A DNA stretch of 64,000 nt from Senimuribacter intestinalis (GTDB taxonomy: Bacteria > Bacillota > Clostridia > Peptostreptococcales > Anaerovoracaceae), in NCBI GenBank assembly GCA_943192975.1, contig CALPCJ010000002.1, positions 248,001 through 312,000 of the forward strand. Direction: 5' to 3'. Shown here in pieces: positions 50,188 through 59,032 of the stretch (positions within the stretch are counted from its first letter, which is position 1; each line of letters begins with the position of its first letter). Below the pieces are notes generated by a model. It saw only the letters and a program-made list of their open reading frames with translations, made no database searches and had not been told where the DNA came from. Position numbers and translations under genes: made by a program.

Positions 50188-51591
50188 TTATTTCTTTTCT
50201 TTCTTAGCTCTCTTTGCTTCCATATCAGCAAGATAATATTTACCCGGTGTATGGAAGAATTCATCCTGCAGTTTTACAACCTGCGGTACAAGCCAGATAA
50301 TCGCGATCATATTTGGTATGATGAACAAAGCGTTGAAGAAATCGTTAAGCTGGTATACAACCGTCAGTTCCATACCGAAGGTTACGATGATCATGGTCGC
50401 AATGGCGATAAATCTCCATGCAACGCCGGCCTTTGGCGTTTTAAACAGGAACTCCGCCTGTCTCTCATCGTAGAAAATGACTACGGTAATCGTTGTAATA
50501 ACAAAGAGCAGTACGCAGATTGCCACAAAATAGTCTCCAGCCGCGCCAAATACTGTATGGAACGCCGCTTGTCCCAAAGCGCCGGCATCTACACCCGGCT
50601 GCTTCCATACGCCAGTCGTCAGTACCGAAAGCGCCGTCGCTGTGCAGACTAAAATCGTATCTACGCCTACTTCAAAGACGCCCCACATCGCCTGCCGGAT
50701 CGGATGGTCAACATCGGCTGCCGCATGGGCTGACGGTGCAGAACCAAAGCCCGCTTCGTTGGAATATACACCTCTTGCGGAACCCCAACGCAGCGCCAGC
50801 GCAACGGTAGAACCGGCAAAGCCGCCAACTGCGGCGTGCGGTGTAAACGCATAGACAAAGATACTGCCCAGGGAAGGAAGAATCTCACCGGCGTTGAGCA
50901 CTAAAATGATGATAACGCCCAGCAGATAGATCGCTGCCATGATCGGCACTGCCTTTTCCATAACACTGGCAATTCTCTTAATACCGCCGAAGACAATCAG
51001 CGCAACAATCGCCGCAACGATGATACCGAATACTGTACCGTTGATGCCAAACACCGCAACCTGCGCGCTGGCGGACAGCGTCTGTGAAGCCACCGACGGA
51101 ATTCCCGCGATCATGGTAAAAAACGCACAGAAAATCGCAATGGCGCGTCCTGCCTTTTTCCCGCCGAACAGTTCCTTGACATAGCTGAAAGCGCCGCCGA
51201 CCCATTCGCCGTTTTCATTTTTCGTTCTGTATTTCATACAAAGAGCAATTTCAACATACTTGGTACAGCAGCCAACAATGGCGATAATCCACATCCAGAA
51301 GATTGCCCCCGGTCCGCCCAGCGCAATGGCTACCGGAACGCCCACGATATTGGACGCGCCGATGGAAGATCCCAGTGCAGAGCATGTTGCTGCAAAAGGA
51401 GAAATTTTCCCAGCTTCCGCTTTCACAAACATCTTGCCAAAGGTCTGGGAACAGATGTAACGGAGCCTTGTAATCTGTGGAAAGCCTAATCGAAGGCTCA
51501 TATATAATCCGCCGCCAACGATTAAAATCAGAATGGGAAGTCCCCAAAACCAGTTGGCGCACGCAATACAAAAATTCATAATAGCTAGCAT
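50188..51591 (-). CDS. Sodium:alanine (AGCS) family amino acid symporter
   Basis: Na+-coupled carrier of 467 residues with about eleven spans. AGCS signatures: SALGSSIGASNIVGVPVAIA, GGPGAIFWMWIIAIVG and RWGSARGVYSNEAGFGSAP. The cytosolic tail is basic (MEAKRAKKEKK). Members carry alanine, glycine or related zwitterions. Its place amid amidohydrolases and CoA enzymes suggests import of an amino-acid-containing substrate (inference). Start after AAAGGAAAAAACG. Upstream gene is 69 bases away. Confidence 0.92.
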   Translation of the reverse strand: MLAIMNFCIACANWFWGLPILILIVGGGLYMSLRLGFPQITRLRYICSQTFGKMFVKAEAGKISPFAATCSALGSSIGASNIVGVPVAIALGGPGAIFWMWIIAIVGCCTKYVEIALCMKYRTKNENGEWVGGAFSYVKELFGGKKAGRAIAIFCAFFTMIAGIPSVASQTLSASAQVAVFGINGTVFGIIVAAIVALIVFGGIKRIASVMEKAVPIMAAIYLLGVIIILVLNAGEILPSLGSIFVYAFTPHAAVGGFAGSTVALALRWGSARGVYSNEAGFGSAPSAHAAADVDHPIRQAMWGVFEVGVDTILVCTATALSVLTTGVWKQPGVDAGALGQAAFHTVFGAAGDYFVAICVLLFVITTITVVIFYDERQAEFLFKTPKAGVAWRFIAIATMIIVTFGMELTVVYQLNDFFNALFIIPNMIAIIWLVPQVVKLQDEFFHTPGKYYLADMEAKRAKKEKK

Positions 51592-51660
51592 CGTTTTTTC
51601 CTTTCTATGTTTCTATGTTTGGAAAAGATATTCTGTAAGGATAAAAATCAGATCTGTACT

Positions 51661-53277
51661 TTACTGATCCTTTGTCCTGTCATACACACATTCGCCGTCC
51701 ATATAGGTTTGCTCTACCCGAATTTCAGGAAAGCGTTCTGGCGGTACATGCAGAATATCCTCTGACAATACCGCAAAATTAGCCCGAAAGCCTTCTGCCA
51801 GCTGACCGATATCAGAAAATCCCGCAATTTCAGCGCCCTCTTTCGTATAGAGTCTGATCGCTGTTTCGATATCGATGCTGCCTTTCTCACCGCAGTCCGT
51901 TCCATCGTACGCCGTTCTTGATACCGCGCACTTGAGATTTGGAAACGGATCGGACGGATGCGCCCAGGAGGTTGCCGGAGCGTCCGTTGACAGCGCCACT
52001 TTCACGCCGCAGTCCAGCATATGGGAAATGGGATAGGTCTCCTTAATCCAGTCCATACCCAAATTGTTTCGATAACTCTCAATTTCAGCATACAGGAAAA
52101 TCATCTGCGTTGCAAAGGCAATTTTTCCTGCTGCCGCCTTTTCAATGGCATTCTGGGACGGGTCTGTAATATGCTCCATGCGAACAGACGGCATATCACA
52201 AAGCCACGGTCCGGTCTGATATGCAAGATCCACAATCCGGTCGATTGCCCGTTTTCCCATAGTGTGTACAGCCAGCTGGCACTGATGTTTCTGACAAAAT
52301 TCCATGGCGCTTTCGATTTCCTCGTCGCTGCACACAGAAATGCCACATTCGTCACAGGACCCCAAATAGGGTCTGTCCATCCATGCCGTTCTGCCGCCGA
52401 TACTGCCGTCTGCAATCAGCTTAATTCCATTTCTGTGAATCTGCCTGGATTTGTCTGCTTTCTCAGCGTCCCACCGGAAATCAGGATTTTTACGAATCAA
52501 ATCCCAAATATAGTACATGCCTACATCCTGCCGGAATCCTTTTTCTGCCGCTTCCTGATAATAATCGAAATAATCCACTGCATCCAGGTTTCCCATATCC
52601 GTCACCGCTACAATCCCCTGAGAAAGCAGCAGCTTTCCCAGATCCACTAGACCATCCACGATAACCTCTCTGGATTTGTCCGGCAAAACCGCGCCGACCA
52701 GATGGCGGGCATTTTCTTTGAGAATCCCCGTCGGCACGCCTTCCGCATCCCGTTCAATTTCTCCGCCTGGCGGATCAGGGGTATCCTTCGTAATCCCTGC
52801 AAGTTCCAGCGCTTTACTGTTGACACTCCGAATATGAGAGCAGGAACGAAGCAGTTCGATGGGATAATCCGCTGACGCCTTGTCCAGATCATACCGGTTT
52901 GGCGCGCGATGTTCCGCAAACTTTTCTTCATCATAGCCCCAGCCGCAAATCCATTCTCCTGGCTTTTTCTCTAACGCTGCGCGGCGAATTTCCTCCTGCA
53001 GTTCCTCGATGGAGTGAACCACCGGTGGCAGGCAGGATATCTTCGCCGCGCAGTCTGCCAAAATGACCGGGTGCATATGGGTATCCACAAAGCCGGGAAT
53101 GACGCGCTTTCCTTTCAAATCCTCAGCTTCACAATCATATTCCGGCAAATCGCTTCTGTCTCCAATAAAAGTAATTCTTCCGTCCTCCACTACAAAGCAC
53201 TCCGCATAGGCTTGCTTCGGATTTGAGGTGAATATCTTACCATTGATAAATACTTTCTGTTTCAATTCAGCCTTCAT
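51661..53277 (-). CDS. YtcJ-like amidohydrolase (second copy)
   Basis: About 538 residues, same subgroup as the product of 46428-48002 but clearly diverged. Motifs: PGFVDTHMHPVILAD, KLIADGSIGGRTAWM, LAVHTMGKRAID, RMEHITDPS and LSTDAPATSW. The ATG at 53277 overlaps the HMG-CoA reductase gene by 11 bases (start within GGAGATGAAGGCTGA); a TTG nine bases later and an ATG at 53316 are alternatives. The pair of amidohydrolases flanking a symporter implies that the operon's substrate is an amide, carbamate or similar conjugate. Confidence 0.87.
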   Translation of the reverse strand: MKAELKQKVFINGKIFTSNPKQAYAECFVVEDGRITFIGDRSDLPEYDCEAEDLKGKRVIPGFVDTHMHPVILADCAAKISCLPPVVHSIEELQEEIRRAALEKKPGEWICGWGYDEEKFAEHRAPNRYDLDKASADYPIELLRSCSHIRSVNSKALELAGITKDTPDPPGGEIERDAEGVPTGILKENARHLVGAVLPDKSREVIVDGLVDLGKLLLSQGIVAVTDMGNLDAVDYFDYYQEAAEKGFRQDVGMYYIWDLIRKNPDFRWDAEKADKSRQIHRNGIKLIADGSIGGRTAWMDRPYLGSCDECGISVCSDEEIESAMEFCQKHQCQLAVHTMGKRAIDRIVDLAYQTGPWLCDMPSVRMEHITDPSQNAIEKAAAGKIAFATQMIFLYAEIESYRNNLGMDWIKETYPISHMLDCGVKVALSTDAPATSWAHPSDPFPNLKCAVSRTAYDGTDCGEKGSIDIETAIRLYTKEGAEIAGFSDIGQLAEGFRANFAVLSEDILHVPPERFPEIRVEQTYMDGECVYDRTKDQ

Positions 53278-54544
53278 CTCCTTGCTTTTTATACTGTTCG
53301 AAAAGCTCTGCCGCATATTCCATGCGTACTTTTTTCTCTGCCACCATCTGTTTCACGATTTTCTCCAGCGTTTCACCCTTTGCGCCTACGGTGCTTGCCA
53401 GATTTCTCGCATGCAGAGACATATGTCCTCGCTGGATGCCCTCCGTCGCAAGCGCTTTCATCGCCGCCAGATTATTTGCAAGACCTGCAGATGCGATAAT
53501 CTGTCCCAGCTCCGCAGCAGTTTTTACATCTAAAATTTTCACGGCTGTTTGTGCCGCCGGATGGATTTTGGTAGCGCCGCCCACAAGTCCGACCGCCATA
53601 GGCATCTCAATACAGCCGACTAAATCTCCCTCTGCATTCTTTTCCCAGGTGGTTAGCGATGTATATCTTCCGTTTCTTGCCGCATAAGCATGGGCGCCGG
53701 ACTCAATGGCCCTGGTATCATTTCCCGTGGCCAGCACCACCGGAATAATTCCGTTCATAATCCCTTTGTTATGGGTTGCTGCCCGGTAAGGGTCTGCCGC
53801 CGCAAAGGCATAAGCGCTGAGAATTTTTTCCACCACCTCTGCGCCGCCGACTGCTTCCTTTTTCCAAGTTGCTCTTGCCCGCACCACACGCCTGTCCGCC
53901 AGATTGGACAAAATCCGCAGCTCCGCAATGCCGCCGGTCAGTTCCTCTATGTAAGGGGAAACCGTTTCTGCCATGGTATTTACCGCATTTGCGCCCATGG
54001 CGTCCAGGGTGTCCACCAGAAGATGCACAATCACCATAGGGCCTTCCGCAGAATCTATGATTCTGACCTCCACATCCTTTGCGCCTCCGCCAAAGCTGAC
54101 CAGTACCGGGTCTTTTTCGTTGCAGATTCGCAAAATTTCCTCTTTTTTCTCTAAAATCATACTCTTTGCTGCAAAAGGCGCAGGTACGCGCAGCATCTGA
54201 ATCTGCGCAATCATGATATTGCCGGAGGTACTTGCTGTAAAGCCGCCTGCCGCTCTTGCCATCTTTGCCGCATTGCTGCATGCCGCAATGACAGACGGTT
54301 CTTCTGTCACCATGGGAATTACCACGTCTTTACCGTTTATGATAAAGTTAATGGCAACACCCATCGGCAGCGCGAATCTGCCGATTACATTTTCTACCAT
54401 GTGATCCGCCTTGTCCATGTCCAAAGAATCCGCGCTTCTGAGAACTTCCTGTTCTGCGATAGAAAGTCCCGCGAATTCGGCAACCTCCCGCATTCTTGCC
54501 TCTGTATCCAGCTTGAAAAAGCCGGAATAGCTACTTGTTTTCAT
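53267..54544 (-). CDS. mvaA: Hydroxymethylglutaryl-CoA reductase, class II (degradative type)
   Basis: Class II HMG-CoA reductase of 425 residues. Motifs: the glutamate-containing ENVIGRFALPMGVA, MVTEEPSVIAACSNAAK, the segment VDTLDAMGANAVNTM and the C-terminal RGHMSLHARNLA with the general-acid His. Class II enzymes of Pseudomonas mevalonii use NAD to oxidise mevalonate, while some Gram-positive class II enzymes make mevalonate. Placement directly after a lyase gene, under a sigma-54 promoter, favours degradation. No other mevalonate-pathway gene is nearby. Start after AGAGGAGATGATAAG. Confidence 0.93.
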   Translation of the reverse strand: MKTSSYSGFFKLDTEARMREVAEFAGLSIAEQEVLRSADSLDMDKADHMVENVIGRFALPMGVAINFIINGKDVVIPMVTEEPSVIAACSNAAKMARAAGGFTASTSGNIMIAQIQMLRVPAPFAAKSMILEKKEEILRICNEKDPVLVSFGGGAKDVEVRIIDSAEGPMVIVHLLVDTLDAMGANAVNTMAETVSPYIEELTGGIAELRILSNLADRRVVRARATWKKEAVGGAEVVEKILSAYAFAAADPYRAATHNKGIMNGIIPVVLATGNDTRAIESGAHAYAARNGRYTSLTTWEKNAEGDLVGCIEMPMAVGLVGGATKIHPAAQTAVKILDVKTAAELGQIIASAGLANNLAAMKALATEGIQRGHMSLHARNLASTVGAKGETLEKIVKQMVAEKKVRMEYAAELFEQYKKQGDEG

Positions 54545-54560
54545 CTTATCATCTCCTCTG

Positions 54561-55529
54561 TTATTTGATTGCTGCTGTAAAGGAATGCAGCGTGCGTCCT
54601 AAAATTCGTTCCATCATCTGCGTAATAACGCCGCATTTTTTCTCATCGATTCCGGTATCAATCCCCATGGCATTTACCATGGAGACAAAGTCGCAGGTTT
54701 CCACCAGCCCGGTTCTCTCCGTATCAAAGTAATATGCGCCGATCCCCTTGACAGGTACGCTGTCGACAATATTCGCAACTTGTCCGCCAATGCCGCCCAG
54801 GCTGCAGTCAAAGGTTCTGACACCTGCCTCCATCGCTGCACAGTAAGATGCCATCCCCATGCCGCGTATATCATGGACATGGAAGGAATGCATCGATGCA
54901 TCTGGATACTTCTGTAGGATATGCGAAAAATAGCGGTATACGGTTTCCGGATCTGCGATGCCATCAGGATCAGAATGTTCAATCTCGTCAAATCCAATGT
55001 CAAAAGCCCGATCTACAAATTCGTAAGCCTTTTCGATTGGTATTTCTCCCTGGATCGGACATCCGAAAATCGTTCCAATATTGCCGAAAACCTTCTTGAT
55101 GCCCAGACTATGAAGAAATTTTATATTTTTTTCTGTTTCATTAAAAAGTTCTTCATGGGTTCTGTTCATATTCTTGCGGGCATACGCCTCGCTGGTTGCC
55201 AGCTGTCCGCACAGTACGCGGTCAATCTGAACGCCTTCTTCAAGGGCTGCAGCTACACGCTCACAGGCTTTCGTGTTGAGCGCAAGGACGGTGTACTCTA
55301 CGTCCTCTCTTTTCGGAAGTCCTTTCAATACCTCCAGGATATCCTTAAACTGGGGTACATATTTGATATGACTGAACGTGCCGATCTCAATGCGCCGAAA
55401 TCCTGCTTCCATCAGCCGCTCTGCGATCCAGAGCTTCGCCTCTGTGGGCACGAACATTTCCTCGTGCTGAAATCCATCCCGCAGGGTCACGTCGATGATG
55501 TCCACTTTGCCCGGTAATGGTCTTTTCAA
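54561..55529 (-). CDS. Hydroxymethylglutaryl-CoA lyase-like protein
   Basis: DRE-TIM aldolase of 322 residues resembling HMG-CoA lyase, which splits HMG-CoA into acetyl-CoA and acetoacetate. Catalytic Arg-Asp in DVTLRDGFQHE, metal His in HSFHVHDIRGMGMA. The loop that in classic lyases reads GGCPYA is here SLGGIGGQVAN, so the usual active-site cysteine is missing; the reaction may still be the lyase reaction or a related one. The start is a TTG at 55529 nine bases after GGAGGGAG. First gene of the operon, 60 bases from a sigma-54 promoter. Confidence 0.82.
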   Translation of the reverse strand: MKRPLPGKVDIIDVTLRDGFQHEEMFVPTEAKLWIAERLMEAGFRRIEIGTFSHIKYVPQFKDILEVLKGLPKREDVEYTVLALNTKACERVAAALEEGVQIDRVLCGQLATSEAYARKNMNRTHEELFNETEKNIKFLHSLGIKKVFGNIGTIFGCPIQGEIPIEKAYEFVDRAFDIGFDEIEHSDPDGIADPETVYRYFSHILQKYPDASMHSFHVHDIRGMGMASYCAAMEAGVRTFDCSLGGIGGQVANIVDSVPVKGIGAYYFDTERTGLVETCDFVSMVNAMGIDTGIDEKKCGVITQMMERILGRTLHSFTAAIK

Positions 55530-55568
55530 ATTCTTTCACTCCCTCCTTCAGTCTTTGCACTATACTAT

Positions 55569-55584
55569 CGCAAAGGGCGTGCCA
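55569..55584 (-). promoter_or_regulatory. Sigma-54 promoter of the HMG-CoA operon
   Basis: Minus strand TGGCACGCCCTTTGCG matches TGGCACGN4TTGC perfectly at both conserved blocks with correct spacing. It lies 40 bases upstream of the lyase gene and about 130 bases downstream of the activator gene that ends at 55712. Confidence 0.92.
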
Positions 55585-55609
55585 ATCCGTTCATTTGAAA
55601 AAGGGCAAC

Positions 55610-55637
55610 AAAAAAACGCCTGAATTTCAAGCGTTTT
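55610..55637 (-). terminator. Terminator of the sigma-54 activator gene
   Basis: Minus strand AAAACGC-TTGAA-A-TTCAG-GCGTTTT followed by TTT, about 75 bases after the activator stop codon. An AT-rich near-palindrome (centre ATAAAAATATTTTTAT, about 55695-55710) lies between them. Confidence 0.75.
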
Positions 55638-55711
55638 CAGTATTAGATTAAAATTGCAGCCGCACTTTTTTCGATGAAAAATTCTTTATTTATAAAAATA
55701 TTTTTATTTAT

Positions 55712-57130
55712 TCAAAATTTTTTATTGGTGATCCCCAGCTTCTTCAGTCTGTACTGCAGCTTCTGCGGAGAGATGGAAAGCCTCCTGGCAACATCAATTA
55801 ACTTGGTTTCCTGCTCCATCACAGTCTGAATCACCTGACGCTCATAGGCTGCCAGCATCTGTTCCAAATCAACATGCATTCCCGGCTCTATCTCTGCTGC
55901 TTCAGAAAGTAAATCTGCCCGCTGTGATACATTCCGTTCTTCTCTGCTGACCGTCTTTACAAGCTGTGTTCTTCGGAACAGCGCGTCCACACTTTCCAAG
56001 CTAATATATTCCTTCTTTTCTATATTAAATGCGCTTTCGATGATATTGCGAAGTTCCCTCACATTGCCGGGCCAATCCCACTTTACAAAGACCTGCTCCG
56101 TCAAAGGGCTGATCCCCTTGATATTTCGCTGCATGCGTTCATTATAATAGCGAATGAAGTGTTCCGTCAAAAGCAGAATGTCGTCGACACGTTCTCGAAG
56201 CGGTGGAATTTCGATCTGTAAAACACAAATTCTATAGTACAAATCCTCCCGAATTCGCTTTTCGGAAAGCAGCTTTTCAAGGGGTTCGTTGGTCGCGCAA
56301 ATCAGACGTACATCAAAATGAATATCCTGATTACCGCCGATTCGGCGTATTTTCTGTTCTTCAATTGCCTTCAGAAGCTTCGCCTGCATCCCTAAATCCA
56401 TCGAATTGATTTCATCCAGAAAGAGGGTGCCTCCATTAGCCATTTCAAAAAGACCCTCTCTGGATTCCGCACCGGTAAAGCCTCCCTTTTCTGTACCAAA
56501 AAACATGCTTTCAAGAAGATGGGATGGAATTGCAGCACAGTTCTGTGTAATAAAATTTCCGGTACGCCGCTTTCCCTCTGCATGAATTGATTCCGCAACC
56601 AGCTCTTTGCCTGTTCCTGTTTCGCCATAAATCAGCACCGGCGAATCACTGTTGCTGGCCTCCAGTATCATCGCTTTCATTTCCAGCATTTTCTTGTTCT
56701 GCGTGATAATATCATCTGTGACATAAAGCTTCTGTTTCAGATATTCTGAGGTCTTCAAATTCTGCAGATAAAGAAGCTGCGCAACATTGGCCGCGCCCAA
56801 AATCACCCCGTTCTCCACAATGGGATACGTGATGCCGCGCAGTACCATCTGATAGTTTTTCCAGGTCAGCTTCTGGGGTTCATCGATGGACATCTTTCCT
56901 GTCTTTAGTGTTTGAAAAACGGTACTGTTTTCCTCTGACAGATCCTCATAAAAATTCGTCAGATGCTCTCCGACAATCGATCTGGTCCAGTCCGGAATGA
57001 CTGCATTAGACATTCTGCCAAACCACGTGCTGTACTCCACAATGCCATGTTTATTTACAATCAGTACACCATCATATTTGGTATTGTCGATTTGCATAAT
57101 CTGGTTCAGTTTATCAATCAATCCACTCAT
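55712..57130 (-). CDS. Sigma-54-dependent activator with PAS domain
   Basis: Enhancer-binding protein of 472 residues: N-terminal PAS-like domain (YDGVLIVNKHGIVEYSTW), AAA+ core with Walker A GETGTGKE, contact loop GGFTGA (Ala to Gly relative to GAFTGA), Walker B GGTLFLDEINS and LREDLYYRI-type R-finger region, and a C-terminal Fis-type helix-turn-helix (VARRLSISPQKLQYRLKKLG). It lies next to the sigma-54 promoter of the HMG-CoA operon and is its likely regulator; the PAS domain would bind the inducing acid. Start at 57130 after GGAGGAACCTTTGTGCA. Confidence 0.9.
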   Translation of the reverse strand: MSGLIDKLNQIMQIDNTKYDGVLIVNKHGIVEYSTWFGRMSNAVIPDWTRSIVGEHLTNFYEDLSEENSTVFQTLKTGKMSIDEPQKLTWKNYQMVLRGITYPIVENGVILGAANVAQLLYLQNLKTSEYLKQKLYVTDDIITQNKKMLEMKAMILEASNSDSPVLIYGETGTGKELVAESIHAEGKRRTGNFITQNCAAIPSHLLESMFFGTEKGGFTGAESREGLFEMANGGTLFLDEINSMDLGMQAKLLKAIEEQKIRRIGGNQDIHFDVRLICATNEPLEKLLSEKRIREDLYYRICVLQIEIPPLRERVDDILLLTEHFIRYYNERMQRNIKGISPLTEQVFVKWDWPGNVRELRNIIESAFNIEKKEYISLESVDALFRRTQLVKTVSREERNVSQRADLLSEAAEIEPGMHVDLEQMLAAYERQVIQTVMEQETKLIDVARRLSISPQKLQYRLKKLGITNKKF

Positions 57131-57154
57131 TGCACAAAGGTTCCTCCTGCAGAA

Positions 57155-58003
57155 CTAAAGCATGCTTTGTTCTGCCGCTTCCACGACATGTTTCATCAAA
57201 AGACTGGTTGTCACACTGCCCACACCGCCCGGTACCGGGGTCAGCCAAAGGTTCTGTTCTTCGCTAATCGCTGCGTCTCCAGTCATTTTGCCGTCTTCAT
57301 CAAAGTTAATGCCTACATCTACAATGACTTGTCCAGGACTGACCATTTCATCAGTCACCGTGCCCTTGGTGCCTGCGGCAGCCACAATAATATCCGCGTC
57401 CTTGCAAAGATACAGCAAATCTTCCTTTCTGGTCTTCGTATGGCAGACAGTAACTGTGGCATTTTCTTTCATCAACATGAGACTGACAGGCTTTCCGATG
57501 ACCATGCTCCTGCCGATGACCACCGCCCGTTTTCCGCACAATTCCACGTCGTAGTGCTTTAAAATTTCGATGCAGCTTTCCGCTGTGCACGGCGCGAAAG
57601 CGCTCTCCCCGGTAAAAAATCTGCCCAAAGCGCCATCCGAAACGCAGTCCATATCCTTTTCCGACGCGATGGCATTTCGTACCTTCTCGCTGTCGATGTG
57701 CCTTGGCAAAGGCTGCAGCAGCAGCACACCATGAATTTCCGGATTCTGATTGATGGATTCTATAACCGCAATGAGATCCGCTTCCTCTATCTTCCCATCA
57801 CAGATGAATTTTTCTGTCTGTACGCCAATCTTCTTTGCCTTTTTCACAGCGCCGTTTTCATAGGCGATATCGCTGCCGTTTTCCCCCACACGAACGATTG
57901 CAAGGGTCGGCACGACGCCTTTCTCATAAAACCCTGCCATCTTTGCAATCAACCCTTCGTCAATGGCGTCCGCCACTGGTTTTCCTTTTAGTAATTTTTC
58001 CAT
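57155..58003 (-). CDS. folD: Bifunctional methylene-THF dehydrogenase/cyclohydrolase
   Basis: FolD (282 residues) interconverts methylene-, methenyl- and formyl-tetrahydrofolate. Motifs: substrate segment GVLLQPLPRHID, the catalytic-lysine region YENGAVKKAKKIG (Lys near residue 55), NADP-binding VIGRSMVIGKPVSLML and C-terminal TPVPGGVGSVTTSLLMKH. Start nine bases after fchA ends, in the pair fchA-folD typical of organisms that channel formimino or formyl units from purine or histidine breakdown, or one-carbon metabolism in acetogenic relatives. The sigma-54 activator gene follows 24 bases later. Confidence 0.95.
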   Translation of the reverse strand: MEKLLKGKPVADAIDEGLIAKMAGFYEKGVVPTLAIVRVGENGSDIAYENGAVKKAKKIGVQTEKFICDGKIEEADLIAVIESINQNPEIHGVLLLQPLPRHIDSEKVRNAIASEKDMDCVSDGALGRFFTGESAFAPCTAESCIEILKHYDVELCGKRAVVIGRSMVIGKPVSLMLMKENATVTVCHTKTRKEDLLYLCKDADIIVAAAGTKGTVTDEMVSPGQVIVDVGINFDEDGKMTGDAAISEEQNLWLTPVPGGVGSVTTSLLMKHVVEAAEQSML

Positions 58004-58012
58004 CTTGTCCCC

Positions 58013-58645
58013 CTATTTCTTTAGCTGACTGTACACTTTCGCGTACACCTCGTCGGCGGCTACTGTATATTCCATCAGCATCTTCTCAGCTTTCTCATTG
58101 AGCGTTTCGGCGTATGCTCTGTCCTGCATCGAGCCTGTATTAATAAAGACGTTCAGTGACGCGCCCTGCAGGGCTGCTTTGGCAAAAATTACGCCGACAC
58201 CGGCATCACTGACTGCAAGAACGCTGCCCTTTTCCGCAAATTCCCTGTGCAGATCAATCGCCTGGCAACATTTTTCCATAATTTCCAGAGGTACGCTACA
58301 TGCATCCTTCAGCACAAGCTCCATGACTCGCGCCTTCTCCGCCTTTTCTTCCTTCGTTTCTTTCGGCATGCCATAAGCCGCCGCAAGGGGCGCGAAAACC
58401 TCCGCGTCCTTTTCTACCAAGGAAAGAAGTTCTGTCTGCAGCATTTCTGCCTGTTCCATCAGTCCCTTGATTTCTTCTTCCACAGCAGCATATTTCTTCT
58501 TTCCTACCGTTAACGCACCCACCATACTGCCAAGGGCTGTCCCGAGCGCGCCCACCAGCGCAGAAACCCCGCCGCCGCCCGGCACAGGCGCTTTGCTCGC
58601 CAGCACTTCTGTAAATGCTCTCAAGCTTTGATCAATCCATTGCAT
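58013..58645 (-). CDS. fchA: Cyclodeaminase/cyclohydrolase family protein
   Basis: A 210-residue helical protein of the formiminotetrahydrofolate cyclodeaminase (FchA/FTCD) family. Signature at the N-terminus: LASKAPVPGGGGVSALVGALG, followed by SMVGALTVGKKKYA. It would convert 5-formimino-THF to methenyl-THF plus ammonia, or hydrolyse methenyl-THF, feeding FolD. Start at 58645 after AAGAGAGGTACAACCT. First gene of the fchA-folD pair. Confidence 0.92.
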   Translation of the reverse strand: MQWIDQSLRAFTEVLASKAPVPGGGGVSALVGALGTALGSMVGALTVGKKKYAAVEEEIKGLMEQAEMLQTELLSLVEKDAEVFAPLAAAYGMPKETKEEKAEKARVMELVLKDACSVPLEIMEKCCQAIDLHREFAEKGSVLAVSDAGVGVIFAKAALQGASLNVFINTGSMQDRAYAETLNEKAEKMLMEYTVAADEVYAKVYSQLKK

Positions 58646-58768
58646 AGGTTGTACCTCTCTTTTCTTTTTAAACTGGTATTAGTATAGCACGGGTGCCGCT
58701 ATTTTTGCAAGCCGCACCCTTTTCTTTCGCGCGGCAAACGCGTGAAAAAGCGATACCCTTTTACACTG

Positions 58769-58946
58769 CTGACAAAACTGACAATTTCTCAGATTTTTGT
58801 CAGTCTTGTCGGTGTTTTATGTAAAAATCCTGACAAAACTGACAGAATCGAAAAAAATTGTCAGTTTTGTCAGGATTTCAGGGGCATACGATGTGATTTC
58901 GACACGATTTACTGACAAAATCTTTCAAAATCCAGAATTTTGTCAG
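58769..58946. repeat. Intergenic inverted-repeat island E (CTGACA/TGTCAG arms)
   Basis: In the 387-base gap between tag and fchA. Units: 58769-58812 and 58830-58873 (44 bp, each with half-sites CTGACA doubled at 9 bp on the left and TGTCAG doubled on the right) and 58912-58946 (35 bp, single half-sites). Centres are 61 and 77-78 bp apart, the same geometry as islands B and D, but with CTGACA where those have TTGACA. Nothing else is seen in the gap. Confidence 0.9.
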
Positions 58947-59032
58947 TACTATCGTCGAAGACTCCTTTCATGGGTTTGCCATGTTTTCTTTCACTCTCAC
59001 CTTTTCTTTGATTTACCAGAACACGCAGCCTT

